64,000 nt of DNA from Orientallactaga sibirica (GCA_036365145.1 JAEOAD010001942.1:620001-684000); one strand, 5' to 3'; positions 1-36,788 are shown, counted from the first letter of the stretch. Notes: generated by a model from the letters alone, not told the origin. A program made the numbers and translations.

Positions 1-487
1 CCACTTTGTGCATCTGGCTTTATGTGGGTACTGGGGAATCCAACCTGGGTTGTTAGGGTTACCATTCCATCTCTGTAAAAGGCTCTTTATTTACTTGTTT
101 TTTTCTTTTTAAACTTGTTTTTAAAATATATTTTATTCATTTATTTGAGAAAGAGGCACAGAGAAAGAGAGAGAATGGGCGCACCAGGGCCTCTAGCCAC
201 TACAAACGAACTCCAGGTGCTTACGCCCCCTTGTGCATCTGGTTTATGTGGGTCCTGGAGAATTAAACCAGGATTCTTTTGCTTTGCAGGCAAATGAATC
301 GCTAAGCCATCTCTCCAGCCATATATATATATATATATATATATTAGATATAGATATAGATATATAGATAGAGGGGTAGGGTCTTATCTCTATATATATA
401 TATAGGGGTAGGGTCTTGCTCTAGCTCAGACTGACCTGGTACTCACTCTGTAGTCCCAGATTGTCCTCAAACCATCTCTCCAGCCCC
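1..487 (-). repeat. SINE cluster with AT-rich simple repeat
   Basis: Antisense B2-like SINE cut by the window edge (1-80), a fuller antisense B2-like (124-320, ending ctaagccatctctccagcc), AT and GATATA simple repeats (321-375), and an antisense B1 piece (400-471) ending in a short B2-like head remnant. This is EIF2AK3 intron. Confidence 0.85.
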
Positions 488-522
488 ATTATAAAATTTT
501 CATACATGTAAATAATGTAGTT

Positions 523-1690
523 TGGGATGGAGAGATGGCTTAGTGGTTAAGGCAATTGCCTGCAAAGCCTAACAACTTGAGTATGAGGCCCCAGTACCCA
601 CATAAATAATAATGATGATGATGATGATGTAGTTTGATCATATTTACTTCCCATGACACTCTTGTCCTTTTTTCTCTCCCAGTTCCCCTTCCTCTTCCTA
701 AATAGTTCCCCTTATGCTTTCGTGTGTGTGTGTACACCCCAATGAGTTTAATTAGGGCTACTGAGCTGGAGAGATGGCTTGGCGGTTAAGGTGCTTAACC
801 TAGATTTGATTCCCCAGGACCCACATAAGCCAGATGCACAAGGTGGTGCGTGCATCTGGGCTTCATTTGCAGTGGCTAATGGCCTTGGCATGCCTGTTCT
901 CTTTCTCTATCTTCCTTTCTCTCAAATAAATAAATAAGATTTAAAAAACTAGGGTTACTTTACAGGCCCGTGGGTGAAGGGTTATCAGGAGTATGGGCAA
1001 CTTACCTATGGCTACACAGCTGAAAAAATGTTTCTTTCCCTAATACCTATGAACTGAAAAACTCTTTCATTTTTGATTGTGCTGTCTTACATCTACTAGT
1101 TACAAGTTTTTATTTGATAGGTACACAAGAATTTTGATGATGTGGATACTATGGGATAATTCATATCATATTTTCTTTTGATAAATAATTTTTGTGTAAA
1201 TGTTCAGGCACCATATAGAATATTAAAGTTAAACATGGGGGCTGGGGAGGTGGCTCAGTATTTAAGGTACTTGCATGCAAAGCCTAAAGACCTGGGTTTG
1301 ATTCCGCAATACCCATGTAAAGCCAGATGCACAAGGTGGTACATGCATCTGGAGTTCATTTGCAGTGGCTAGAGACCCTGGAGTGCCCATTCTTTCTCTA
1401 TCTGCTTATTTCTCTTTCTTTCACTCTCTCTTGCTCTTAAATAAATAAAATATTAATGTTAAACATAGTGGGCTGGAGAGATGGCTTAGCAGTTAAGGCA
1501 CATGCCTGCAAAGCTCAAGGACCCTGGTTCAATTCTCCAGGTCCCACGTAAGCCAGATGCACAAGGGGGTGCATACGTTTCGAGTTCGTTTGCAGTGGTT
1601 AGAGGCCCTGGCATGCCCATTCTCACTTTCACTCTCCCTCTCTCTCTTTCCCTCTCTCTGTCTCTAATAAATAAATAAAAATAAATTTTA
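523..1690 (+). repeat. Four sense B2-like SINEs in EIF2AK3 intron
   Basis: A truncated head (523-607) running into a GAT simple repeat, then copies at 765-945, 1237-1453 and 1469-1690. Each full copy has the tRNA-like head with A box (TGGCTTAGCRGTTAAGG) and B box (GGTTTGATTCC type), then CCAGATGCACAAGG, a CT-rich run and an AAATAAATAAA tail. The DNA between them (608-764, 946-1236) is unique intron. Confidence 0.85.
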
Positions 1691-2181
1691 AAAAGTTAAA
1701 CCTAGTTTCTTCCCTGCAGAAGCCTGTAACTTTTCCATGCCTTCATATATATTTTCAAATAATTACATGGCAAGCAAGATTATGTCTCTTAGTATCAGCT
1801 TCTGTGAAGGAGCTGATGTAGCTGAGAGGCAGTCCAGGAAGTCCAGCTTTATGAAGAGGTGACATGGGCTGTGGGAATACACCAGTGGCCGTCTAGACAT
1901 TCATGTAGGGCAGGGATGGCCAAGTACACACATCTGGCCTGAGCTCTCAGTCAGCATTCAGAGGTGCTGAGAACAGGGTTAAGGATAGTTCGGGGCAAAA
2001 AGTAAAAGTAGAGAGCATGGCAAGACGAAAGAAAAGCCTGATTGCAGTATTTTACAGACCAGGCAGAGGGATTCGATTGCAATCTGTAGACCATTGAGTC
2101 GTTGAGTGGAATGGTGACATGGTCAAAGTGGAGGTGTCTGAATGGTTGATAGGAAGAAAGAGTGGGAGTCAAGAATGTTAG
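1691..2181. other. EIF2AK3: Unique intron DNA, no feature seen
   Basis: EIF2AK3 intron without a recognisable exon or repeat. The open frame on the minus strand here has no similarity that I recognise. Confidence 0.6.
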
Positions 2182-2868
2182 AGGGCTGGAGAGCTGGATC
2201 AGTGGTTAAGGGGCTTGCCTGCCAAATGACCCAGGGTTTAATTCCCCGGTATCCATGTAAGGCCAGATGCACAAAGCAGCGCATGCATCTGGAGTTTGTT
2301 TGCAGTGGCTAGAGGCCCTGGCACTCCATGCTTTCTATGTCTCATTCTGTCTGTATCTCTCTCTGCTTGCAAATAAATAAATGAAATATTTTAAGAGAGA
2401 GGGGGGGCTGGAGAGGTGGCTTAGAGGTTAAGGTGCTTGCTAGCAAAGCCAGTGGACCTAGGTTTGATTCCCCAGGACCCATGTAAGCCAGATGTACAAG
2501 GTGGTGCATGTGTTTGAAGTGTTTGAAGGTGCCCATTCTCTCCCTCCCTCCTTCCTTCCCCTGCCAAATAAAAATTTTTTTTGAAGATGTTAGGAGGTAG
2601 CTTTGCAGCACTTTGGTCCTGAGAGAAGGAATGAATATAAAGAATTGAAAAAGAGGGGCCAGTAGAATCTGGTGATTGGATATAGGGACCTAGAAATTGG
2701 AGAACTCAAAAATGTGCCTCAGGCTGGCATGGTGGCACATGTCTTTAATTCCAGTCAGAGGTAGTAATATTTCTGTGAGTTGGAGGCCAGCCTGAAACTA
2801 CATTGTGAATTCCATGTCAGCCTGGGCTAGACTGAGACCCTACCTCAAAATAAATAAATAAAAGGTGC
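2182..2868 (+). repeat. Two B2-like SINEs and one B1
   Basis: Sense B2-like copies at 2182-2393 and 2402-2585, then a sense B1 at 2722-2868 (ggctggcatggtggcacatg through gagaccctacctcaaaa). The stretch 2869-3082 after it is unique intron. Confidence 0.85.
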
Positions 2869-3082
2869 CTCAGATTAGAAGAGTGATTGACATTAGTTAC
2901 AACAAAGCACAAAGGGTGAAATATCAGAACACCTGACATTCTCCTGGGAAGTGAAGAGAATATACCTTGTGTTTGTTTATGTGTAAGGTAATGGTGGGAT
3001 CCCTAGAAACTGGAGATTAGCTCTGTCGGAAAAGCCATTTAAGTACAAGATATAATCCAGATGCTTTTTTTTTTCTTTTTTT

Positions 3083-4417
3083 TTTTTATTTATTTATTTG
3101 CAAGCAGAGGTAGAAGAGAGGCTCACAGAGAATGGGCACACCAGGGCCTCTAGCCACTGCAAATACACTCCAGATGCATGCACCCCCTTGTGCATCTGGC
3201 TTACATGGGTCCTGGAGAATCAAACCAGGATCCTTTGGCTTCACAGACAAACACCTTAACTGCTAAGCCATTTCTCCAGCCCCTTTTTTTTAGTTTTTCG
3301 AGGTAGGGTCTCACTCTAGCTCAGGCTGACCTGGAATTCACTATGTGTTCTCAGGGTGGCCTCAAACTCATGGTGATCCTCCTATCTCTGCCTCCCCAGT
3401 GCAGGGATTAAAGATGTGCACCACCACGCCCAGCCCAGATGCTTTTCTTTTCCTTTCCTATTTGTTCATTGATGTATTTTGTTTGGGGTCTATACAGTTG
3501 TTTATAAACTGACAGGTTACAAGACATGCTCATTTATTTATTAAAAATGTTTGTGTAGAGGTCTGGAGAGATGGTTTAGCGGTTAAGCACTTGCCTGTGA
3601 AGCCTAAGGACCCATTCGAGGCTCGAATCCCCAAGATCCACATAAGCCAGATGCACAAGGTGGCACATGGATCTGGAGTTCATTTGCAGTGGCTGGAGGC
3701 CCTGGTGCACCTATGTTCTCTCTCTCTGTGCCATCACTCTCAACTAAATAAATAAAAAATAAAAAAGCTGGGCGTGGTGGCACACGCCTTTAATCCCAGC
3801 CCTTGGGAGGCAGAGGTAGGAGGATCACCATGAGTTTGAGGCCACCCTGAGATTACATAGTAAATTCCATGTCAGTCTGGGCTAGAGCGAAAACACTACC
3901 TTGGGGGAAAAAATGTTTATGTAGTCGGGCATGGTGGCACATGCCTTTAATCCCAGCACTTGAGAGGCAGAAGTAGGAGGATCACTGTGAGTTTGAGGCC
4001 ACCCTGAGACTACATAGTAAATTCCAGGTCAGCCTAGGCTAGACCCTACCTCAAAAAACAAAATAAAATAAAAATGTGTTCGTATTTGGATACTTGTATC
4101 AGATATTGTGAATATGGCTTTTATTCTACTGAGTGTGCTGAGGCACTCCAGGTGACAGGTAAATAGAGCTACATTTGTATGCAAATAGATTTTTTTTTAT
4201 TTTTAAAATATTTTTATTTATTTATTTGCAAGCAGAGAGAGATGGAGAGAAGAGAGACAGAAAGAATGGGCATGCCGGGGCCTCCAGCACTGCAAATGAA
4301 CTCCAGATGCATGCACAACTTTGTGCATGTGGCTTTATGTGGGTACTGTGGAATGGAAGTCAGGTCGTTAGCCTTTGTAGGCAAGTGCCTTAACCACTAA
4401 GCCATTTCTCTAGCCCT
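3083..4417. repeat. Dense SINE block, six elements
   Basis: Antisense B2-like (3083-3285) directly abutting an antisense B1 (3285-3436), sense B2-like (3558-3763), two sense B1s (3766-3912, 3924-4070) and antisense B2-like (4204-4417). Neighbours in opposite orientation could pair in the pre-mRNA. The next 425 bases (4418-4842) look unique. Confidence 0.85.
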
Positions 4418-4842
4418 TAGATGTCTATGTTTTGCATACATATATACATACTTATATTTTGGGGTACATTTTTCTAGTTGGTCCATATCACATACATATG
4501 TCTGCTTTAGTATTTGTCAAGCAAGGCCAGCTTTCTGAGGCAGCAAGCATGACTTAAGAGACATCTGCAGAGCACCTAGCAGCACCGAGGCCCTCCCTCA
4601 GATGCTTCTGTACGAAACTCCCTGCCTGGGACATTGAGTAGTTGAGGCTTCTCCCGACAGTCTACCATTACCAGTTTTTGTGATTGTGGCATTTGTACCA
4701 TTTGGGGTGGTCTCTCTCTTTCATCCCAAGCTGGAATGCTAAGCTGTCTTCTGAACTATTCACTCACCCTTATTCCCCCTCCAACTGACCGACAAACATT
4801 TAAAAGTCTATAGGAATTCCTATTGAATTAAGGAAGCTTTGT

Positions 4843-29183
<24,341 letters not shown>

Positions 29184-30058
29184 CTGGTAACCTGGCACGT
29201 GACCTTGCAGGGATGTGGCCTTCCACAGTGGTGGACTGGGGAATTGTATGCCTTCATACAGTTTATTTTGGTCCGAGTTTTCTAAGTTAAACTGGGTTTT
29301 AGGTCCCAACCTACCTTGATTTTTACGGTTCTTAAAGGAGAGTGCTGTCTAAATGAAGGTGGTCTTGTCTTTGCTGGGCTAGCTGGCTAAGCTTTGTGGC
29401 TCTCACCTTTTGCCTAAGAAGTAGAAGCAATCCCTAAAATACAGAGATTTAAAATGGAAATATTTTTATAGTACAGAAGAATGAAAGACCTCCCATATGA
29501 TGTTCTAGAACTGTGTTTTCTAGAGATACAGTGATTTTGAAACTGACTTCTGAAAAGGCTGACTGTGTCTTTGTCCCTGGTGGGTAAGGATAGTCTGCAC
29601 TGTTTTGGAGGACAAGTAGCACAAAGTCTAAGACAGTTTATGTCTGTAGTTTTCTAGTCCTCTTTATAGCATTTACTAGCTTTATTCCTTAGATGGGTCT
29701 AGGGAGAGTTTAGGAACTTTTTGTACTTCCAATAAAGGGAAAATGAAACTTTTTAGGTAAATTGGTCAAACATTCTGGTTTGGGAAAAAAAAATATAGTA
29801 AAAACTGGATCATCTATTACAACTAATTTTTTTCAATTATGGACTTTTTAACCTAATAAAACGATAAGTGTCTTAATACGTAATCCTGATTATAGATAAG
29901 TTTAATCATCTCAGTTGCTAACATATTTTTATTTTTCCCTGTAAATATGTTTATTTTTTATTTATATAAATCCTGAAATCAATCCATTTGGGTTGGTGGT
30001 GTACAGAACACACATAAGTGTGTTAACTATTGTGACTTCTTTCAAGTCTAAATGATTT

Positions 30059-30064
30059 AATAAA
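30059..30064 (+). terminator. EIF2AK3: EIF2AK3 distal poly(A) signal AATAAA
   Basis: A canonical AATAAA followed by a T-rich downstream element, at the end of the unique sequence after the stop codon. Two upstream AATAAA motifs (29731, 29855) could give shorter 3' UTRs. Confidence 0.7.
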
Positions 30065-30464
30065 ACTTTTTTTAAATTACTTATGATTGGCTCTTATTTT
30101 TAGGGAATTAGTCCTAAAATGGTAGAGTTTCTAGTCTATATAATGGGATCATAGGTCTATGAAAGGTCATATCCCTTTACTGTCAAGAAAACCTATCCTT
30201 AAGCTACTGGAGCCAAGTGTCTTTCCTATTATTCCCAAAGACTGGGCAGGGTGCTTTCAAAATTCACAAGTTTCATAATCGAGAGATATGCTCAGTGCCC
30301 TCCTCCACAATGCCAGGGACTGGGAATTAAAAAAAAAAAAGACCTGCCCCTCCCAAAAAAAATTTTTTTAAAGCCTTCCCCCTAAAGCAAGAGCTCACAG
30401 AGAGCATTGCTGTTCCAGGTGTGTGACAACCTGGGCTGACTAGGCACAAAATAGCCACAGAGCT

Positions 30465-30675
30465 GGAGAGATGGGTCAGTGGGTAACTCACTTGCTTTCA
30501 CAGCCTGTCGACCTGGGTTCAGATTCCCCATACGCACATAAAGCCAGATGCAAAAAGGGGCACTATGCATCTGGAGTTTATTTGCAGTGGCAGGAGGCCC
30601 TGGCAAGTCCACCTCCCCCCCCCATTCTTTCTCTGTCTCCCTCCCCCCCCCTCCTTGCAAATAAATAAAAATATT
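30465..30675 (+). repeat. B2-like SINE downstream of EIF2AK3
   Basis: Head agctggagagatgggtcag, tail ctccttgcaaataaataaaa. It is the first SINE past the poly(A) site. Confidence 0.85.
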
Positions 30676-30702
30676 TTTTAAAAAAACTAGTCAGTTATTT
30701 TG

Positions 30703-31505
30703 TTATGGTTTATGAAAATTCCTGACCAAGAGTTCAAGGCTCAGCTCCCCAGTGCAATGTTCAGAGGTAGGACTATGGGGATATGATTGGCCTGTGTGGA
30801 CAATGTAGTTAATCAATGGATTAATCCACTGATGGGTTCATAATTAAATGGCCTGTTGGGAGGTGGAAACTGGAAAGTGAGGCCTGATTGGAGGCAGTAG
30901 GAGGCCACTAAGGGTGTGTCTTTGAACAGGGTTTTGTTTGTTTGTTTGTTTGTTTGTTTGTTTGTTTTTAGAGGTAGGGTCTCGCACTAGCCCAGGCTGA
31001 CCTGGAATTCACTATGTAGTCTCAGGCTGGCCTCGAACTCATGGCAATCCTCCTGCCTCCCGAGTTCTGGGATTAAAGGCGTGCACCACCACGCCCCGTC
31101 TATTGAACAGTATATTTTGTCCCTTGACTCTTCCTCCCTTGGCTCGCAGCTACTCTGATGAACAGTTTGGCTTGGCCACACCCTCTCCACTGTGGTGTTC
31201 TGTCTGGGCACAAGCCCATAGCAGTGGAGCTAAGTGAGCATGGACTTGAAACCGTGAGCCAAAATGAGTTTTCCCTCTTCTAAGTTCCTTTTCTCTCTAG
31301 TGGGAGATGGCTCAGTGGCTAATTAACAGTGCTTGTTTGCAAAGCCTGCCAACCTGGGTTCACTTCCCCAACCAGCTACAGAAACCCAGATGGGCATTTG
31401 TTTGAAGTAGCAAGAGACCCTGGTATGCATACACACATGCAAATAAAAAATGATAAGTTGCCTTTCTTGGTTGTTTCGTCACAGTGATGAAACACTGACA
31501 CAACC
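30703..31505 (+). repeat. MaLR-type LTR broken by a B1 and a B2-like SINE
   Basis: The 5' part has ttatggtttatg and a 3' part has tgagccaaaatgagttttcc and tcgtcacagtgatgaaacac, the layout of a rodent MaLR-type LTR. An antisense B1 (30960-31100), preceded by a TTTG repeat, sits between two copies of TTGAACAG (30922, 31104). A B2-like SINE (31295-31450) sits between taagttccttt and taagttgccttt. The family assignment is from memory. Confidence 0.65.
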
Positions 31506-32225
31506 TCTGAGGGTGAAACATGAGTGTTTCCACCTAACAGACTAGTGAATACTACCTGCCACACCAAGTTATGAGCAACTTGTAACATGAGAAAAGATAC
31601 TTCCCACATAGTTGGGAACTGTATCTAGATTCAAACAGCAATACTGCTCAGATACCATCTTCCTTCCCCAAATTCTGCTTGGCTCCTAGCCAGCCCAGTC
31701 CAGCCCAGTTCTCATCTCCTGGTCAGCTGCTTCTGGTTGCTGTTCCCTACCCCCTTTGTATGCTGGCCAGGGCCTGTTGATTTCTGTCCAGCATACCCCA
31801 TTCAGATCCTTGGCCCTTGCAACAGTTCTGGAAAGTAGCCGTGGTAGGCACTACTCCTACCACTTAGGGCCAAACTTGGGTCCTGAAAAGTGCCTTGATT
31901 TACCCAAGACAGCAAGAGCAGGACTGGACCAAAACCCAGGCGTTCAGGTTCCCAGTTGTGAACCCTCAGTGAAGGTAGCCAGGAGTCGCCTTGAGAAAGG
32001 ACCTGTTTCCTCAGTTTAGGTTGTTCTAGGGGTCAGAAATGCCTGCTTGTCCCCATCCTTGGGACCCCACGGAGATTCTACTGTACTGGTTGGATTGGTG
32101 GCTGGGTCAGGAGTCAGAACCACCTGGGTGGGATGACTGACACAGACCCACTTAGAGTACTACACAAAAGAGGGCAGGTGGTGTCACAGGGAGGGGCATA
32201 GAGGGTGCTGCTCTAAAGAAGTGGA
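31506..32225. other. Mostly unique DNA with a probable antisense MIR
   Basis: 31810-31970 reads like a reversed MIR (cttgcaacagttctggaaag, then tgatttacccaagacagcaa and accaaaacccaggcgttcag). The rest is unique and no gene is seen. Confidence 0.55.
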
Positions 32226-32823
32226 GGATTACAGGGTGTGGTGGTACACACCTTTAATTCCCTGCCCCTCTCTCCTGGGCCCCTATAAAATAAATAGCTT
32301 TGTTCCCCACTATGGTGTTCTGTCTTATTGACCCAGAAACAATATAGCAATATAGGAGGATTTAGAATGTCCTCTGGCCTGTCCTCTGCTAAAAAGCACT
32401 GACTGTTCACTTGGGCCACTGGGTAACTAAAAGCAGGATGAAAGCCTACCATCTTAACCTTCATTATGTGTCTCTACTTTGGCTGATGGTCCAGAGGTAA
32501 GTCCTTTAATCCCAGCACTCGGGAGGCAGAGGTAGGAGGATTGCCATGAGTTCAGGCCACCCTCAGACTACATAGTTAATTCCAGGTCAGCCTGGACCAG
32601 AGTGAGACCCTAACCTCGAAAAAAAAAATTAAAATATTTTATTTATTTATTTATTTACTTGAGAGAGAGAAAGAAAGCTTGCCAGGGCCTCCAGCCACTG
32701 CAAAAGAACTTCAGATGCATGTGCCACCTATGCATCTGGCTTAAGTGGGTACTGGGGAACCGAACCTTGGTCCTTAGGCTTCACAGACAAGCACCTTAAC
32801 CACAAAGCCATCTCTCCAGCCCT
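32226..32823. repeat. B1 fragments and antisense B2-like SINE
   Basis: B1 head piece 32226-32265, a B1 lacking its 5' end 32494-32636, and an antisense B2-like 32638-32823. Confidence 0.75.
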
Positions 32824-32967
32824 GTTTTTTTGCTAGGTTGACCTGGAACTCTAACTCTTGATCCTTTTGCCTCTACCATCCAAGAATCAAGGTTATAGTT
32901 GTAAAACATTGTGCCTAAGTATTCCTTTGGAAAATGAGGTTCCCAGAATTCTGTGGTTAAAAGTTGG

Positions 32968-33235
32968 GGCTTGGGCTGGAGAGATGGCTTAGCAGTTAAG
33001 GCGCCTGCCTGCTAAGCTGAAGAAGCCGGTTCCAATCTCCAGGTCTCACGTTTAGCCAGATGCAAAGTGACGCAAGGGCGCAATGCTGCACTTGACCACA
33101 AGGGGGCGCACACATCTGGATTTCATTCACAGCAGCTGAGAGACTGCTGGCACACCCATCTCTATCTGTCTCCCTCTCCCTCTCTGTCTGTCTCTCTCTG
33201 TCTCTCTCTCCAAAAATAACTAAAATTAAAAAAAA
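32968..33235 (+). repeat. Long-variant B2-like SINE with CTCF-core-like motif
   Basis: A B2-like SINE with about 30 extra bases between CCAGATGCA and CATCTGGA. The insert includes CTTGACCACAAGGGGGCGC. CCACAAGGGGGCGC at 33096-33109 matches the CTCF core (CCACNAGGGGGCGC) as I know it. Binding is an inference. Confidence 0.8.
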
Positions 33236-33551
33236 AAAGTTGGGGCTTTATTAGCAAGTGGGAAAAGCCACTGAAAGTCATGAGGGACAACATGATGAGA
33301 ACTTGTAAGGCCATCCTGGTAGGTGAGGAAGAGGGATGAGTAAAGGGGAAAGGAGCTGGGGACAGGAACCAGAGGGCCATAACCTTTAACCCCAGTGTGA
33401 GGGCAGAGGGCCTGAGCCAGGTCAGTGGAAGTTGAAGGACACCCTGTCCAGCCCTTGGCTACTGCCTGACAGTGTGAAGGAACTTCAGGAAGTGCTGTGG
33501 TGCTCAGGCTGAGTGGCCCGCTGTCTTCCTAAGTGATGTTAACCCCCCCCC

Positions 33552-33934
33552 CCACCCGAGGTAGGGTTTCACAGTATCCCAGGCTGACCTGGAATTCACT
33601 ATGTAGTTTCAGGCTAGCCCCAGACTCAGTGATCCTTCTACCTCTGCATCCTGAGTCCTGGAATTAAAGGTGTTCACCACCACAACCGGCTGATGTTACC
33701 TTTTTATTTTTATTTTTATTTTAGAGAGAATGAGAGACAGAGTGCATTGGTGCCCCAGAGCCTCAGCTGCTACAGTTGAACACCAGACACTTGCGCCACC
33801 TAGTGGGCATGTGCGCCCTTGCGCTTGCCTCACCTTTGTGCACCTGGCTTAAGTGGGATCTGCAGAGATCAAACATGGGTCCTTAGGCTTCGCAGGCAAG
33901 TGCCTCAACTGCTAAGCCATCTCTCCAGCCCTGA
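33552..33934 (-). repeat. Antisense B1 and antisense variant B2-like SINE
   Basis: B1 33552-33693. The B2-like SINE at 33700-33934 carries GCGCCACCTAGTGG at 33793-33806. Its reverse complement CCACTAGGTGGCGC is another CTCF-core-like sequence, different from that in the copy at 32968. Confidence 0.75.
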
Positions 33935-35431
33935 TGTTAGGTTTTTAAAGAATACTGAGAAACACTGTCAATAGGGGGTGACAAGCAACTTTGGCCCCCA
34001 GTGCCTGTCTTGTTAGCAGCAGCAGTGTGGATAAGAATTGAACTGTGCTGTGCTCTCTGGCACAGAGCACGTCCTGGGAAGAACTTGGGAGAATTTTCAC
34101 TCCCCAGAAACAGCACAAGCCCACAGAGTGACAGTTTGATATTGAGAAATAATGAGAAAAGGATGTTGTCTCTCTGTTAGCACAACAGCTAAATAAAGGA
34201 AGATACGTCCATACTATGGATATTGTGCAGCTATTAAATGAGTCAGCAACGGAAGTGGAATTTTCATGGTGTATTAGGCAGATAAATAGCAAATGTAAGT
34301 TGCAAAGAAATGGAATATCATGACTGTAGCCACACAAAATAGCTTCTGTTAATGGGTCGTTTCCCCCCCCGTGGGTATGATTTTTTGTTTGTTTGTTTTT
34401 TTTGTTTTTCGAGGTAGGATCTCACTCTGGTCCAGGCTGACCTGGAATTAACTATGTAGTCTCAGGGTGGCCTCGAACTCACAGCCATCCTCCTACCTCT
34501 GCCTCCCGAGTGCTGGGATTAAAGGTGGATTACAGGCTTTTAAGTAGCTACACGCAAACACTACATTAGGACAGTTTCGTGATTGTGTGTGCACGCTCAT
34601 GCCTACTAAACGCACACTACAGCTGATCTCCATTCATAACCCGGTAATATCACAGTAATGAAATAAGGAACAAAGGAAACCTGGCTGGATGTGATGGCCG
34701 CATCTAGAATTCCAAAGCCAGCTTTGACAGCATAGTTGGAGGACTGTCGGAGAAGGAGACCAAAGGACACTGAGGAACAGTATTTACAGTGTTGCAATTT
34801 GCTGTGTAAAATTTAGCATTGTCTCATCTAATTCTCCTAAGGCCTTTGCAAAGCAGATATTTCCATTGTGTGTCACATGAGAAGAAACAAAATGAAACAG
34901 TTAAAATAACTATAGTCATATCAGAGTGCGCTTGTAATAATCCACTTATCATTCCGCCACCCACGTTTGCATAACAAGTCCAACCGCTCTGAATGCTCTG
35001 CCATCTCAAAGGGCATTTTTTTCCCCAGCAGTGACAGGTGACAAGACAGCATCAGGTTTTGGAATCACCGCCTCAGGCAATTTCTTGTTTACACTGTTCC
35101 TTCAGATCTCTAATCTATTTCCTCTACAGCAAACAGCACATTGTGAAGATTAGAATAAAAGATTTAACCATGAGTGTAGAAGCTGGTACACAGTTTGAAT
35201 TCAGTAGACACTTTAAATGACATCACAAGTGCACTCAGCTCACTGAAAACGGGGCATTTCCCATGGTAGGAATACTGTGAGGACTCGGTGAGTCGTGCAA
35301 ACACGTGCAGAACTATTATTATAACAGTGAGATAGGAAGGGAGAAAAGGCACCGCTGACTGTTCTCATTGAAGATACACGGGTGGAAAAGAGCAAGAAAG
35401 GAGGAGAAAACTGCCTTGTAAAAAACCCACA
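33935..35431. other. Mainly old or unique DNA
   Basis: It contains an antisense B1 (34383-34527), a probable antisense MIR (34775-34920; gtctcatctaattctcctaa) and a possible sense MIR (35060-35220). No gene is recognised. Confidence 0.5.
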
Positions 35432-35645
35432 GCAGGGCTGGAGAGATGGCTTAGCAGTTAAGACGCTTGCCAGCAAATCCAAAGAACCCAGTTTCAATAC
35501 CCACGCAAAGCAAGACGCACAAGGTGGTGCGTGCATCTGGAGTTTGTTTGCAGTGGCTAGAGACCCTAATATGCCCATTCTCTTTCTATCTACCTGTCTC
35601 TCTCTCACACACACACACATTAAATAGATAAATAAATAAATAACC
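35432..35645 (+). repeat. B2-like SINE
   Basis: Sense copy from gggctggagagatggcttag to a CA run and an AAATAGATAAATAAATAAAT tail. Confidence 0.85.
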
Positions 35646-35859
35646 TGCAGTTTTAAAAACCTTGTTTCTGCAGACATGGAGGCACTGCAGGCCATGGGCA
35701 AGCGACAAGTAGAAACTGGCATTTAAGTGGGTGAGGCGAGCTTGCTATGTAAATGTGAAAGCATGGTTATCCTGAAGGAGGTTAGAATAGTCCTTAGTGG
35801 AGGGGAGGTGGGGGTGGAACAGAGCTGGGAGAATCTTCTTCCTTCCAGGACCCCAGATT

Positions 35860-36420
35860 GTGAGCAACAGGGGTTTAGCCTGCGAGGCAGCGGTCCTGGG
35901 GGTCCCTGGATCCCTCCTTTGAGTGTATGCGGAGCCCACGCGCAGCTTGGCGGGCGTGTTTACGAGGATCAAAGATACAGGGATGCTTAGCGATTATCCA
36001 GGATGAGGTCCGGCTCCTGCCCAGCCCGGAGTGGCGCCAGTTGGTAAAAAGATTTGGTTCAGGGAAATGAAGGGCTCAGTTCGGCCACCTGGGGACGACA
36101 AACACCGAGGAAAGGTTGGGGCTCCCCGGTGTTCTCAGATTCCCCGCCAAGGCCTTAGGACCGAGAGGGAGCTGTTGCCCAGGCAATCCCGTGCGGATAA
36201 TGGGAGCTGTGGGGAGGCAAATGCAGGAGTGCAGGCGGGGCGCGAATCCATCGGAGGTGGCGGTGTGGCGTGGGGCAGGCTGCCAGGGGACCCAGAGTGG
36301 GTGGGCAGAAGGATCGCGAAGACCCTAACGCTAATTATCAGCCTGCCTGGGGCTGAATGAATCCACCCTGGGGCGCAGACCTGCTGGGCCGATAGCAGGT
36401 GGGCTATTGGGCGGGGGTGG
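35860..36420. promoter_or_regulatory. CpG-rich block, possible CpG island
   Basis: Unlike everything around it, this stretch is GC-rich and full of CpG (for example cccacgcgcagcttggcggg, gcggggcgcgaatccatcgg). It has no SINE and no TATA box that I see. It lies about 6 kb beyond the EIF2AK3 end and 6 kb beyond the TEX37 end, so it is not an obvious promoter of either. It could be an orphan CpG island, an enhancer or a non-coding RNA start. Overlapping short open frames reflect the GC content. Confidence 0.45.
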
Positions 36421-36651
36421 TTCTTTCTGGAATGCATGCTGCATACCAACTTCTGTCCTAGGATGTCCTAGGCTGTATCAACCACCTCGGGTCCCATTGC
36501 ATAGTAGGATCCTGAGGCTCACTGAGTGTAAGGATGTGCCCAGGATAGGTGGTGAGAGGGAGAGAGGGAACCACCGAGGGATGGGGAGTGGCTCAGGTAA
36601 AGTGCTCGCCATGCAAATAGACTGGTCTCTGTTAAAAAAGATTCCCAGAAG

Positions 36652-36788
36652 CCGGGCGTGGTGGCGCACGCCTTTAATCCCAGCACTCGGGAGGCAGAGG
36701 TAGGAGGATCGTCATGAGTTTCGAGGCCACCCTGAAACTACATAGTGAATTCCAGGTCAGCCTGGGGGTGAGACCCTACCCAAAAACC

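Noticed and set aside
1469..1545. tRNA-like A and B boxes in many places
   Set aside because: They belong to the heads of tRNA-derived SINEs. No cloverleaf with a proper acceptor stem was seen, so no tRNA gene is called.
540..2611. Many open frames of 60-90 codons on both strands
   Set aside because: They run through B2-like and B1 SINEs and share the same repeat-encoded words (for example GPPATANELQ), so they are repeat translation, not genes. The same holds for most such frames across the window.
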